Of a stretch of 29,849 nucleotides of DNA, positions 1-7,331 are shown piece after piece. This stretch comes from JANYCG01 sp031428695. Lineage in GTDB: Bacteria; Pseudomonadota; Gammaproteobacteria; Burkholderiales; Burkholderiaceae_C. The DNA lies in contig JANOYE010000033.1 of NCBI GenBank assembly GCA_031428695.1, positions 1 through 29,849 on the forward strand. Direction: 5' to 3'. The translations under genes and the position numbers were made by a program. The notes under the pieces were generated by a model. That model saw nothing but the letters and a program-made list of their open reading frames with translations, made no database searches and had not been told where the DNA came from. The first letter of the stretch is position 1, and each line of letters begins with the position of its first letter.

Positions 1-212
1 GCCCACTGCGTGTGGCTCCCTGCCCCCCGAGGGGGCCGCGTTTTGGCTTGGGGCGGCCCGGCGCCAAAAGTTGCCCCCACGGTCGCCCACTGCGTGTGGC
101 TCCCTGCCCCCCGAGGGGGCCGCGTTTTGGCTTGGGGCGGCCCGGCGCCAAAAGTTGCCCCCACGGTCGCCCACTGCGTGTGGCTCCCTGCCCCCCGAGG
201 GGGCCGCGTTTT
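1..212. repeat. 84-bp tandem repeat array, about 2.5 copies
   Basis: Copies begin at 1, 85 and 169 with an exact period of 84 bases. The first two are essentially identical; the third stops matching after about 212. Each unit carries a CCCCC-CGA-GGGGG hairpin and a second GC-rich inverted segment. The array sits directly downstream of the zwf stop codon and may extend beyond the window edge. The same family recurs in inverted orientation inside pgi (8634-8705). The period is divisible by three, so a whole-unit insertion into a gene preserves the reading frame. The unit resembles C-rich interspersed repeats of Comamonadaceae genomes (recollection, not checked). Confidence 0.9.
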
Positions 213-237
213 CCTCGGGAGCGGCCCTTCGGAAAAC
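208..237 (-). terminator. Inverted repeat after zwf, possible terminator
   Basis: GTTTTCC (208-214) pairs perfectly with GGAAAAC (231-237), with an additional GGG/CCC pairing inside the loop. It begins 2 bases after the zwf stop codon in the direction of zwf transcription. There is no downstream U-run outside the stem, so intrinsic termination is uncertain; it may be an mRNA 3' end stabiliser or the border of the repeat array. Confidence 0.35.
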
Positions 238-239
238 AG

Positions 240-1694
240 TCATGCTTCCTCTGACCAGCAATAGCCGTCTCTGGCAATCATCGCGCTGGAGGCGCTCGGG
301 CCCCAGGTGCCGGCGTTGTACAGGCGTGGGCCATGCGCGTCGGCGGCCCAATGGTTCAGGATGGGTTCGACCCAGCGCCAGGCTTCTTCTTGTTCGTCGC
401 TGCGGACAAACAGGTTCAAGCGGCCGTCGATCACGTCCAGCAGCAGGCGTTCATAGGCGCCAACGCGGTTTTCTCCAAACCGCTTGTCAAAATCAAGGTC
501 GAGCTGAACAGGCGCCAGTGAATTGGAATTGCGTCGGTTGTCCTGGCCTTGCGCCAACAAATGCAGCTCCAGGCCGTCTTTCGGTTGCAAATTGATCTGC
601 AGCGAGTTCACAGCGTTGGCTGGGGAATTGAAAATCGCGTGGGGGGTGGGGCGAAAGTTCACTTCAATATGCGCGTCACGTCCGGCCAGGCGTTTGCCAG
701 TGCGGATGTAAAAAGGCACGCGGGCCCAACGCCAATTGGAAATCTCGGTGCGCAGCGCGACAAAGGTTTCAGTATTGCTCTGGGGCGCCACACCTTCTTC
801 ATCTCGATAAGCCGGCACCGGCAGCCCGCCCACGGTTCCCGCCGCGTATTGGCCGCGAATCACATCTTGTTTCAGGTTTTCCGGCGTCCAAGGCCGCAAG
901 GATCGCAGCACTTTGAGTTTTTCGTCCCGAATGGCGTCGGCATGGGCGTTGATCGGAGGCTCCATGGCGATCGCACACAAGAGCTGCAGCGCGTGGTTTT
1001 GCACCATGTCACGAAGCGCTCCGGTGTTTTCGTAAAAGGCGCCCCGTTTTTCAACCCCCAATTCCTCGGCGATGGTGATCTGGATGTTGGCAATATATTC
1101 GCGGCGCCACAACGGCTCAAACAGCGCATTGCCAAAACGCAACGCGAACAGGTTTTGCACAGCCGGTTTGCCAAGGTAATGGTCGATGCGAAAGACTTGT
1201 TTTTCGTTGAACAGGGCGCACACGGTCCGGTTGATGGCGCGGTTGGAGGCCAAGTCGTGGCCCAACGGTTTTTCCAGCACAACCCGAATGTTGGGCGTGT
1301 TCATGCCCGCGCTGGCCAATTGCTCACAAACGGTGGTGAACAGCGCTGGAGCGGTTGCCACATACATCACCACCGTGTCCGCATTGCGGGTTGTGAGAAG
1401 GGCCGACAATTTGGCGTAATCGCCGGTCTTGGACAAGTCCATGGGCAGGAAGTCGAGCAAGGCGGCAAAACGCGTGAATTCTTCCGACGAAGGACGTTTG
1501 GCCAGTTCCACCGCGTCAAAGCGTGCCCGTATTCGCTCGCGGTATTGGCCGGCACTCATGTTTTCGCGCCCCACACCAATGATCCGGCCGGAGGCGGGCA
1601 AGGTGCCATGGCGAAAGGCTTGGAACAATGCGGGCATCAGCTTGCGCCAAGCCAAGTCGCCGGTGCCGCCAAATAAGACAAGGTCGAAACTCAT
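240..1694 (-). CDS. zwf: Glucose-6-phosphate 1-dehydrogenase
   Basis: Cytoplasmic enzyme that oxidises glucose-6-phosphate to 6-phosphogluconolactone with NAD(P)+, feeding the oxidative pentose phosphate and Entner-Doudoroff routes. At 484 aa it has the usual family length. Visible signatures are the N-terminal dinucleotide-binding motif GGTGDLA (residues 9-15), EKPLGHD (141-147) and the active-site signature RIDHYLGK (169-176) with its catalytic-region histidine and lysine. The ATG at 1694 gives a normal N-terminus that starts right before the Rossmann strand. The gene diverges from the afuABC-tal-pgi run, whose enzymes use the same metabolites. Its 3' end abuts an 84-bp repeat array. A good sigma70-like promoter lies at 1726-1755. 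Identification is firm. Confidence 0.97.
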   Translation of the reverse strand: MSFDLVLFGGTGDLAWRKLMPALFQAFRHGTLPASGRIIGVGRENMSAGQYRERIRARFDAVELAKRPSSEEFTRFAALLDFLPMDLSKTGDYAKLSALLTTRNADTVVMYVATAPALFTTVCEQLASAGMNTPNIRVVLEKPLGHDLASNRAINRTVCALFNEKQVFRIDHYLGKPAVQNLFALRFGNALFEPLWRREYIANIQITIAEELGVEKRGAFYENTGALRDMVQNHALQLLCAIAMEPPINAHADAIRDEKLKVLRSLRPWTPENLKQDVIRGQYAAGTVGGLPVPAYRDEEGVAPQSNTETFVALRTEISNWRWARVPFYIRTGKRLAGRDAHIEVNFRPTPHAIFNSPANAVNSLQINLQPKDGLELHLLAQGQDNRRNSNSLAPVQLDLDFDKRFGENRVGAYERLLLDVIDGRLNLFVRSDEQEEAWRWVEPILNHWAADAHGPRLYNAGTWGPSASSAMIARDGYCWSEEA

Positions 1695-1725
1695 AGTTCA
1701 GAAAATATCGAAATGCAGATCAAGC

Positions 1726-1755
1726 AATGTAACTTAGTTTCATGAAAGTTGTCAA
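1726..1755 (-). promoter_or_regulatory. Putative zwf promoter with palindrome in the spacer
   Basis: On the minus strand a perfect -35 TTGACA (1755-1750) is followed after 18 bases by TACATT (1731-1726); the predicted start would be near 1719, giving a leader of about 25 bases to the zwf ATG. The spacer contains the perfect 10-bp palindrome TTTCATGAAA (1738-1747), well placed for a regulator. zwf is often controlled by HexR in proteobacteria, but this palindrome is not the HexR consensus I know, so the regulator is left open. Confidence 0.5.
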
Positions 1756-1822
1756 CGCGTTCATTTGATCAAGGTATGAGAGGCTTGGCGTTTTCCCTAA
1801 ATAGTTATAACCCATCGAAACC

Positions 1823-1839
1823 TTACACTTGGGGTGTAA
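1823..1839. promoter_or_regulatory. Inverted repeat TTACAC-N5-GTGTAA upstream of afuA
   Basis: A perfect 6-bp inverted repeat with a 5-base spacer sits about 62 bases before the afuA start, downstream of an AT-rich stretch (1794-1811, including TATAAC) that could hold the afuA promoter. The placement suits an operator for the afuABC operon. There is no independent support for which protein binds. Confidence 0.35.
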
Positions 1840-1900
1840 TCAAGTTACTTTTTCGCATCTCTACTGCAACATTCCCGGCCCAGGCCCGGTGGAAGGCTCC

Positions 1901-2914
1901 ATGAATAAATTGGTATCAACGCTGCTCTTTGCCGGTTTTGTGGGCGGCGCTTCGGCACAAGGGCACATCAATGTCATTTGCTCGGTTCAGGCCGAGTGGT
2001 GCAACATGATTGGCACGGTGTATGCCCGCACCACCGGCGTCAAGGTCAACGTCTCGATGAAGGGCTCGGGCGAAGCATTGGCGCAGTTGATCGCAGAAAA
2101 GGAGAACCCCAAGACCGACATCTGGTTTGGCGGCACGGGCGACCCGCACCTGCAGGCGGCCGAGCAGAACCTGACCCTGGAGCACAAGTCGCCCAGCCTG
2201 GCCCAGTTGCACCCTTGGGCGCAGCAACAAGCCGAGCAGTCGAAGTACAAGACGGTTGGCATTTATTCCGGCCCGTTGGGCTTTGGTTACAACAGCGAAC
2301 TGCTCGCCAAGAAGAAGTTGCCGGTGCCCAAAACTTGGGGTGACTTGCTTAACCCTGCGCTCAAAGGTGAGGTTCAGGTCGCCAACCCGGCCTCCAGCGG
2401 CACCGCCTACACCATGGTGGCCACACTCGTGCAGTTGATGGGCGAAGACAAGGCGTTCGACTACATGAAGCAGTTGCACAAGAACATCAGCCAGTACACC
2501 CGCAGCGGCACCGGGCCCATCAAGGCAGCGGCGCGGGGCGAAACCACGGTGTCGATCAGTTTTGTGCACGACGGCGTGGGCGAGAAGATGCAAGGTTTCC
2601 CGCTTGAAACCGTCACACCCACCGATGGCACAGGTGCCGAGATTGGCTCCATGAGCATCATCAAGGGCGCACGCAACCTGGAAGACAGCAAAAAATTCTA
2701 CGAATGGGCGCTCACACCTGCGGCGCAAGAATTGGCTGTGGCTGCCAAGCAGTTTCAGTTGCCCAGCAACAAGAATGCAAAAAATGATTCGCGCATTCCC
2801 GACTTCAAGAAGATCAAGTTCATCAATTACGACTATGCCAAATACGGCGCATCCAATGAACGCCGCCGCTTGATCGCGAAGTGGGAGAAAGAAGTCAATT
2901 CCTTGCCGCGCTGA
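1901..2914 (+). CDS. afuA: AfuA-like periplasmic substrate-binding protein
   Basis: Periplasmic binding component of an ABC importer, family COG1840 (AfuA/FbpA-like). The start at 1901 is preferred over 1829 because it follows GGAAGG (1891-1896) and begins a clear signal peptide (LVSTLLFAGFVGGASA, cleavage near residue 19); 337 aa. The family was long called ferric-iron binding, but Actinobacillus AfuA binds glucose-6-P and fructose-6-P. As I recall, its sugar ligands include His205, Asp206 and Glu229. Here His223-Asp224 and Glu247 have exactly the same 24-residue spacing, and removing a 19-residue signal brings them to 204/205/228. No Tyr-Tyr iron pair typical of FbpA is apparent. First gene of afuABC; 26 bases to the permease. 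Transporter role is firm, substrate inferred. Confidence 0.85.
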   Translation: MNKLVSTLLFAGFVGGASAQGHINVICSVQAEWCNMIGTVYARTTGVKVNVSMKGSGEALAQLIAEKENPKTDIWFGGTGDPHLQAAEQNLTLEHKSPSLAQLHPWAQQQAEQSKYKTVGIYSGPLGFGYNSELLAKKKLPVPKTWGDLLNPALKGEVQVANPASSGTAYTMVATLVQLMGEDKAFDYMKQLHKNISQYTRSGTGPIKAAARGETTVSISFVHDGVGEKMQGFPLETVTPTDGTGAEIGSMSIIKGARNLEDSKKFYEWALTPAAQELAVAAKQFQLPSNKNAKNDSRIPDFKKIKFINYDYAKYGASNERRRLIAKWEKEVNSLPR

Positions 2915-2940
2915 ACTTGGGTTGAAGGCGGGCTGACCCT

Positions 2941-5178
2941 GTGACCCGGCGCCAACCGAATTTGGCGATCCGCATCTGGATTGCGGTTGGCCTGCTTTCT
3001 TGCGTCGCCCTGCCTTGGTACGCGATTCAAGACACCGCGTGGTACCAGGTTCTGCCGCAAATTCTGGGTGGGCCCGACACGGCAAGCGCGGTGGTTCAGG
3101 CCCTGGTTCACGGGCGAAAGTGGTTGTTGGTTGGGCTGGCGGGGCTGGTGATTGCCGCGTCGGGCCTGTCACACCCGCCGGGCAAGCAGCAGGCCGCCTG
3201 GCTGTTGACGGGCGGGCTGGCAGGCATATTCGGGCTGGTGGCCAGCGGTTTCTTGATTGGCGCCAATGGCTGGACGTCGCCTCTGCTGGCGGAGTGGTTT
3301 GGCCCTTTGAAGGGCGGCCAGCAGGGCATCGGCATCGGCGGATTTTTGGCCCTGCTGTCGTTGGTGGTGGTCACCGCGTTTGGGTTCGCGCGTCGCGGCT
3401 TTTTCAAGGGGGACGCGTTTGTCGCAGCGGCGGTGTTGGTTTGCGCCGCCATGTTGTTGCTGTTCATCGCCTACCCAGTCTCCAAAGCACTCTTCGGCGC
3501 ATTTCTCGCTGAAGACGGCCATGTGTCGATATCGGCATTGTTCAATCGGATCGGCAATGAGCGCACTTGGGGTTTGGGCTGTTTGGCAGGTGGCGTTCGC
3601 TGCGGTGTCGCCTGGAACACGCTCTTTTTGGCCCTGCTGACTGCCACCGGAACGACCGTGATGGGCACGATGATGGCGCTGCTGGCCGAGCGAAGCGCCG
3701 GCCCGCGCATGCAGACGCCGCTTCGGGTCGTGGCCCTGCTGCCCATCATCACGCCGCCGTTTGTGGTGGGTCTGGGCCTGATTCTGTTGTTTGGCCGTGC
3801 CGGTGTGGTGAACCAACTGCTTGAATGGGCGTTTGGCATCCCGCCGACCCGCTGGTTTTATGGCGCGTTGGGTGTCTGGGTGGCACAGATGTTCGCCTTC
3901 ACACCGATTGCCTTCATGATCATGCGCGGCGTGGTGCAGGGCATCGCACCGAGCCTGGAAGAAGCCGCGCAAACCCTTCGCGCATCACCTCGAAAGACCT
4001 TTTTCACGGTGACCCTGCCGCTGCTTAAACCTGGCTTGGCCAACGCGTTTCTGGTCGGATTCATCGAAAGCATGGCGGACTTCGGCAATCCGGTGGTGAT
4101 TGGCGGCCAGTTTTCTGTGCTGTCAACAGATATCTTTTTCGCCATCGTCGGCGCCCAATACGACCAAGGCCGGGCCGCGTCGCTGGCCTGGATACTGACG
4201 CTTTTCGCCCTGGTGGTTTTCACCCTCCAACGCGCCGTTTTGGGAAAACAAAACTACACCACCGTGAGTGGCAAAGGCGACGCCGGCATTGCCATGCCCT
4301 TGCCGATGGGCGTGCGCAAAGTGATCAATGGAGCGGTGTACCCCTGGCTGCTTTTCACACTCATTGTTTACCTGTTCGCATTTGTCGGCGGTTTCGTGAA
4401 AACCTGGGGCCGTGACTACACTCCCACCCTTGAGCATTTCGTAACCGCCTTTGCGCTGGAGTGGGGCCAACACGGCCTGGTGTGGGCGGGCGCCGCTTGG
4501 AGTTCATTGCTCACCACGCTAAAACTTGCCAGTTTTTCAGCGCCAATGACTGCCGCTGCGGGGCTGCTGATTGCCTATTTGCTGGCGCGCGTGGAGTTTC
4601 GCGGACGGGCCATGTTTGAGTTTTTAGCGCTGCTGGCCTTCGCCATTCCGGGCACCGTACTGGGGGTAAGTTACATCCTGGCGTTCAACGTGCCGCCGGT
4701 GGAACTCACGGGCACCGGGCTCATCATCGTGTTGTGTTTCATGTTCCGCAATTTGCCGGTGGGTGTGCGTGCCGGTACGGCGGCTTTCAAGCAACTCGAC
4801 AAATCGCTGGACGAAGCCTCGCTGATGTTGCGCGCCTCCACCCTGCAAACGCTGCGCCACGTGACATTTCCGCTGATCAAACCCGCCCTGGTCGCGGCCC
4901 TGATCTACAGCTTTGTGCGCAGCATGACAACCGTCAGCGCCGTGATTTTTCTCGTCACTGCAGAAAACGACCTGGCGACCACCTACATCATCGGACGTGT
5001 GGGCAATGGCGACTATGGTGTGGCGCTGGCGTATTGCACCGTTTTGATTGTCCTGATGGCCCTGGCCATCGCCTTGATCCAGTACCTGGTGGGCGAGCGC
5101 AAACTCGGGCGGCGCGCGGCTGCACCGGGTGCTGGTCTGCCGGGGCACCAAGGCCATCACAAGATGGAGAGTTTCTGA
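2941..5178 (+). CDS. afuB: AfuB-like ABC transporter permease (two fused domains)
   Basis: Inner-membrane permease of the importer, 745 aa, with two BPD_transp_1 domains in one chain. EAA-loop signatures that dock the ATPase are visible twice: EEAAQTLRAS near residue 340 and DEASLMLRAS near 624, each followed by a Leu/Phe-Pro-Leu-hydrophobic turn. An extra N-terminal hydrophobic region of about 190 residues with several membrane segments precedes the first domain; AfuB of Actinobacillus is similarly long, unlike shorter FbpB-type permeases. The start is GTG, 26 bases after afuA, with only a weak GAAGGCGGG ribosome site. It ends with consecutive stops (TGA TAA) 26 bases before afuC. Confidence 0.88.
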   Translation: MTRRQPNLAIRIWIAVGLLSCVALPWYAIQDTAWYQVLPQILGGPDTASAVVQALVHGRKWLLVGLAGLVIAASGLSHPPGKQQAAWLLTGGLAGIFGLVASGFLIGANGWTSPLLAEWFGPLKGGQQGIGIGGFLALLSLVVVTAFGFARRGFFKGDAFVAAAVLVCAAMLLLFIAYPVSKALFGAFLAEDGHVSISALFNRIGNERTWGLGCLAGGVRCGVAWNTLFLALLTATGTTVMGTMMALLAERSAGPRMQTPLRVVALLPIITPPFVVGLGLILLFGRAGVVNQLLEWAFGIPPTRWFYGALGVWVAQMFAFTPIAFMIMRGVVQGIAPSLEEAAQTLRASPRKTFFTVTLPLLKPGLANAFLVGFIESMADFGNPVVIGGQFSVLSTDIFFAIVGAQYDQGRAASLAWILTLFALVVFTLQRAVLGKQNYTTVSGKGDAGIAMPLPMGVRKVINGAVYPWLLFTLIVYLFAFVGGFVKTWGRDYTPTLEHFVTAFALEWGQHGLVWAGAAWSSLLTTLKLASFSAPMTAAAGLLIAYLLARVEFRGRAMFEFLALLAFAIPGTVLGVSYILAFNVPPVELTGTGLIIVLCFMFRNLPVGVRAGTAAFKQLDKSLDEASLMLRASTLQTLRHVTFPLIKPALVAALIYSFVRSMTTVSAVIFLVTAENDLATTYIIGRVGNGDYGVALAYCTVLIVLMALAIALIQYLVGERKLGRRAAAPGAGLPGHQGHHKMESF

Positions 5179-5204
5179 TAAGACAAAAAGAAGGGTTCTG
5201 GTCC

Positions 5205-6296
5205 ATGGAATCAAACATCACACACACGCTGAAACACGGGGTTGAATTCAGAAACGTATCGAAACGGTATGGCGCCGATTCACGCGCTCCGCTGGCGGTG
5301 GATGATGTCAGTTTCGAAATCGCCAAAGGAACCTTGACGACCATCCTCGGGCCATCGGGCTGCGGCAAGACGACGACGCTGCGCATGATGGCAGCGTTGG
5401 AGGAAACCACCGCCGGGCAAATTTTCATGGATGGAAAAGACGTCACCACGCTGGGCCCGGCGCATCGCAACGTCAGCATGATGTTCCAAAGTTACGCATT
5501 GTTTCCCCACATGGACGTGGTTGAAAACGTCATGTATGGCTTGAAAATGTCCGGCGTCGGCAAGGCGGCGATGGGCACACGTGCGCGTGACGCACTGGCC
5601 AACGTGGGGCTGGTGGGTTTTGACAAACGTCTGCCGAGCGAACTCTCTGGCGGGCAGCAACAGCGGGTGGCGCTGGCGCGGGCCTTGGTGCTGGAGCCCG
5701 CGTTGTTGTTGTTTGACGAACCTCTAAGCAACCTGGACGCCCGCCTGCGGCGCGAAATGCGTGAGGAAATCCGCGCCTTGCAGCAGCGCTTGGGCCTCAC
5801 CGTGGCTTACGTCACGCATGACCAAAGCGAAGCCTTGGCCGTCAGCGACCAGATCATTGTGATGAATGAAGGCCGCATCGCCCAGCGCGGCGCGCCGCAA
5901 GACATGTACGAACGCCCGGCCAGCGAGTTTGTGGCCGGCTTCATGGGGGAGGCGATGTTGTTTCCGGCAGTGGCAGACGCTTCAGGCAACGTCCAGCTCG
6001 GGCCACTGCAAATCACACCCAAAGACACACCAACAATAGGCGCCGTGAAAGTGGCCGTGCGGCCCGAGGCCTGGCAAATCCATCGCGCGGGCGTTGCTAA
6101 GGCCACGCTAAAGGGCACGCTGCTCAAGTCTGCCTACCTCGGAAGTTTCTACGAATACACGTTTGAGACCGCACTCGGGAAAATATTTGTGGTGTCGTCA
6201 GAGTTGACCGACGTCTTGCCACCCAACTGCGACGTGGGATTGACGCTCGCACAGCACGGGGTTTCGGTGGTCAAAGCCTTGACAGGACACGCTTAG
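5205..6296 (+). CDS. afuC: AfuC-like ABC transporter ATP-binding protein
   Basis: Cytoplasmic ATPase of the importer, 363 aa. The open frame extends far upstream, but the ATG at 5205 is chosen because it follows the ribosome site AAGAAGGG (5187-5194) and begins a normal ABC N-terminus. Visible are Walker A GPSGCGKTT (49-57), signature LSGGQ (147-151), Walker B LLLFDEP shortly after, and the H-loop THDQSEA. A C-terminal regulatory TOBE-like region of about 120 residues follows (AVRPEA motif), as in the Fe/putrescine/sugar-phosphate subfamily. The third gene of afuABC, it is followed after 55 bases by tal on the same strand. Confidence 0.92.
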   Translation: MESNITHTLKHGVEFRNVSKRYGADSRAPLAVDDVSFEIAKGTLTTILGPSGCGKTTTLRMMAALEETTAGQIFMDGKDVTTLGPAHRNVSMMFQSYALFPHMDVVENVMYGLKMSGVGKAAMGTRARDALANVGLVGFDKRLPSELSGGQQQRVALARALVLEPALLLFDEPLSNLDARLRREMREEIRALQQRLGLTVAYVTHDQSEALAVSDQIIVMNEGRIAQRGAPQDMYERPASEFVAGFMGEAMLFPAVADASGNVQLGPLQITPKDTPTIGAVKVAVRPEAWQIHRAGVAKATLKGTLLKSAYLGSFYEYTFETALGKIFVVSSELTDVLPPNCDVGLTLAQHGVSVVKALTGHA

Positions 6297-6351
6297 CCAC
6301 ACAGGCAACCCGGATGTTCCCAACCGCATAAAGCAGCAGGATAATTGCGCC

Positions 6352-7314
6352 ATGAACCAAGCAGTTATGAATCAATTAAGCGCCCTCAAACAATTCACCA
6401 CCGTGGTGGCGGACACCGGTGACTTCAAGCAGATGGCGGCCTATCTGCCGCAAGACGCCACTACCAACCCGTCGCTGATCTTGAAGGCGGTTCAAAAAGC
6501 CGATTACCAGCCGCTGCTGAGTGATACCGTGGCGAAATTCCGCGGGCGCCCGCTGGATGAAATCATGGATCGCCTGTTGGTGCGTTTTGGCTGCGAGATC
6601 TTGCAGTTGATTCCCGGCAGGGTGTCCACCGAAGTGGATGCCCGCCTGAGTTTTGACACCGAGGGGTCGATCAGCCGGGCCGGACGCATCATCGAGCTGT
6701 ACCAGGCAGAAGGCATTCACATAGACAGGGTGCTGATCAAGGTGGCCGCCACTTGGGAAGGCATTGCCGCCGCTGAAAAGCTGGAACGCCGTGGCATCCA
6801 TACCAACCTCACGCTTTTGTTTTCGTTCTGCCAAGCAGTGGCCTGCGGGCAAGCCAAAGTGCAATTGATCTCGCCCTTTGTTGGGCGCATTTACGACTGG
6901 TACAAAAAATCTGCAGGAGCGAATTGGGTCGAAGCCGATAACGCGGGGGCGAACGACCCTGGTGTGAAGTCGGTCAAACAAATCTACAACCACTACAAAC
7001 ACTTCGGCATCAAGACCGAGGTGATGGGCGCCAGTTTCCGCAACGCCGGCCAGATCACTGCGCTGGCGGGGTGCGACCTGCTCACCATCAGCCCGGAATT
7101 GATGGCGTCTTTGGCCGCTTCGGAGGCGCCTTTGGCGCGCGCGCTGGACGCGAAAGCAGCGCAAGCGTTGGATTTGCCGCCCGTCAATTTTGACGAATCC
7201 GGTTTCCGTTTCGCGCTCAACGAAGACGCCATGGCCACGGACAAATTGGCCGAGGGCATTCGCGCCTTTTGCGTAGACGCGGTCAAGCTCGAGAAGCTTT
7301 TTCTGGCCGCCTGA
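6352..7314 (+). CDS. tal: Transaldolase
   Basis: Cytoplasmic enzyme of the non-oxidative pentose phosphate pathway, moving a dihydroxyacetone unit between sedoheptulose-7-P and glyceraldehyde-3-P to give fructose-6-P and erythrose-4-P. At 320 aa it matches the TalB-type length. The Schiff-base lysine is Lys130 in DRVLIKVAATWEG; Asp21 (ADTGD), Asn39 (DATTNPSL) and Glu94 (STEVDAR) match the other known catalytic positions of E. coli TalB. The first ATG is at 6352; a second at 6367 (MNQLSALKQF) is also plausible because TalB-type proteins start near there. It lies 17 bases before pgi, clearly in the same operon. Confidence 0.96.
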   Translation: MNQAVMNQLSALKQFTTVVADTGDFKQMAAYLPQDATTNPSLILKAVQKADYQPLLSDTVAKFRGRPLDEIMDRLLVRFGCEILQLIPGRVSTEVDARLSFDTEGSISRAGRIIELYQAEGIHIDRVLIKVAATWEGIAAAEKLERRGIHTNLTLLFSFCQAVACGQAKVQLISPFVGRIYDWYKKSAGANWVEADNAGANDPGVKSVKQIYNHYKHFGIKTEVMGASFRNAGQITALAGCDLLTISPELMASLAASEAPLARALDAKAAQALDLPPVNFDESGFRFALNEDAMATDKLAEGIRAFCVDAVKLEKLFLAA

Positions 7315-7320
7315 ACCCTT

Positions 7321-7326
7321 AGGAGG
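7321..7326 (+). promoter_or_regulatory. Strong ribosome binding site of pgi
   Basis: A full AGGAGG lies 5 bases before ATG 7332 and 8 bases before ATG 7335. The second ATG has the more usual spacing, so translation may begin one codon downstream of the annotated start. Confidence 0.75.
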
Positions 7327-7331
7327 ACGCG

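Noticed and set aside
10..595. Overlapping plus-strand open frames through the start of the window (up to 174 aa)
   Set aside because: They arise from the 84-bp repeat, whose length is divisible by three, and from the antisense of zwf; the peptide is merely the repeat translated, without a ribosome site or family resemblance.
549..1676. 375-aa plus-strand open frame
   Set aside because: It is the antisense shadow of zwf in GC-rich DNA; the zwf frame has complete family motifs.
1726..1755. HexR operator at zwf
   Set aside because: The palindrome TTTCATGAAA does not fit the TGTA...TACA type consensus that I know for HexR, so the regulator was left unnamed.
1916..3172. 418-aa minus-strand open frame across afuA
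   Set aside because: Antisense shadow of afuA and the start of afuB; composition is Arg/Ala/His-rich without recognisable motifs.
4734..5204. N-terminal extension of afuC in the same frame
   Set aside because: It overlaps the afuB coding sequence in a different frame and reads as low-complexity sequence; ATG 5205 has a ribosome site and the normal ABC N-terminus.
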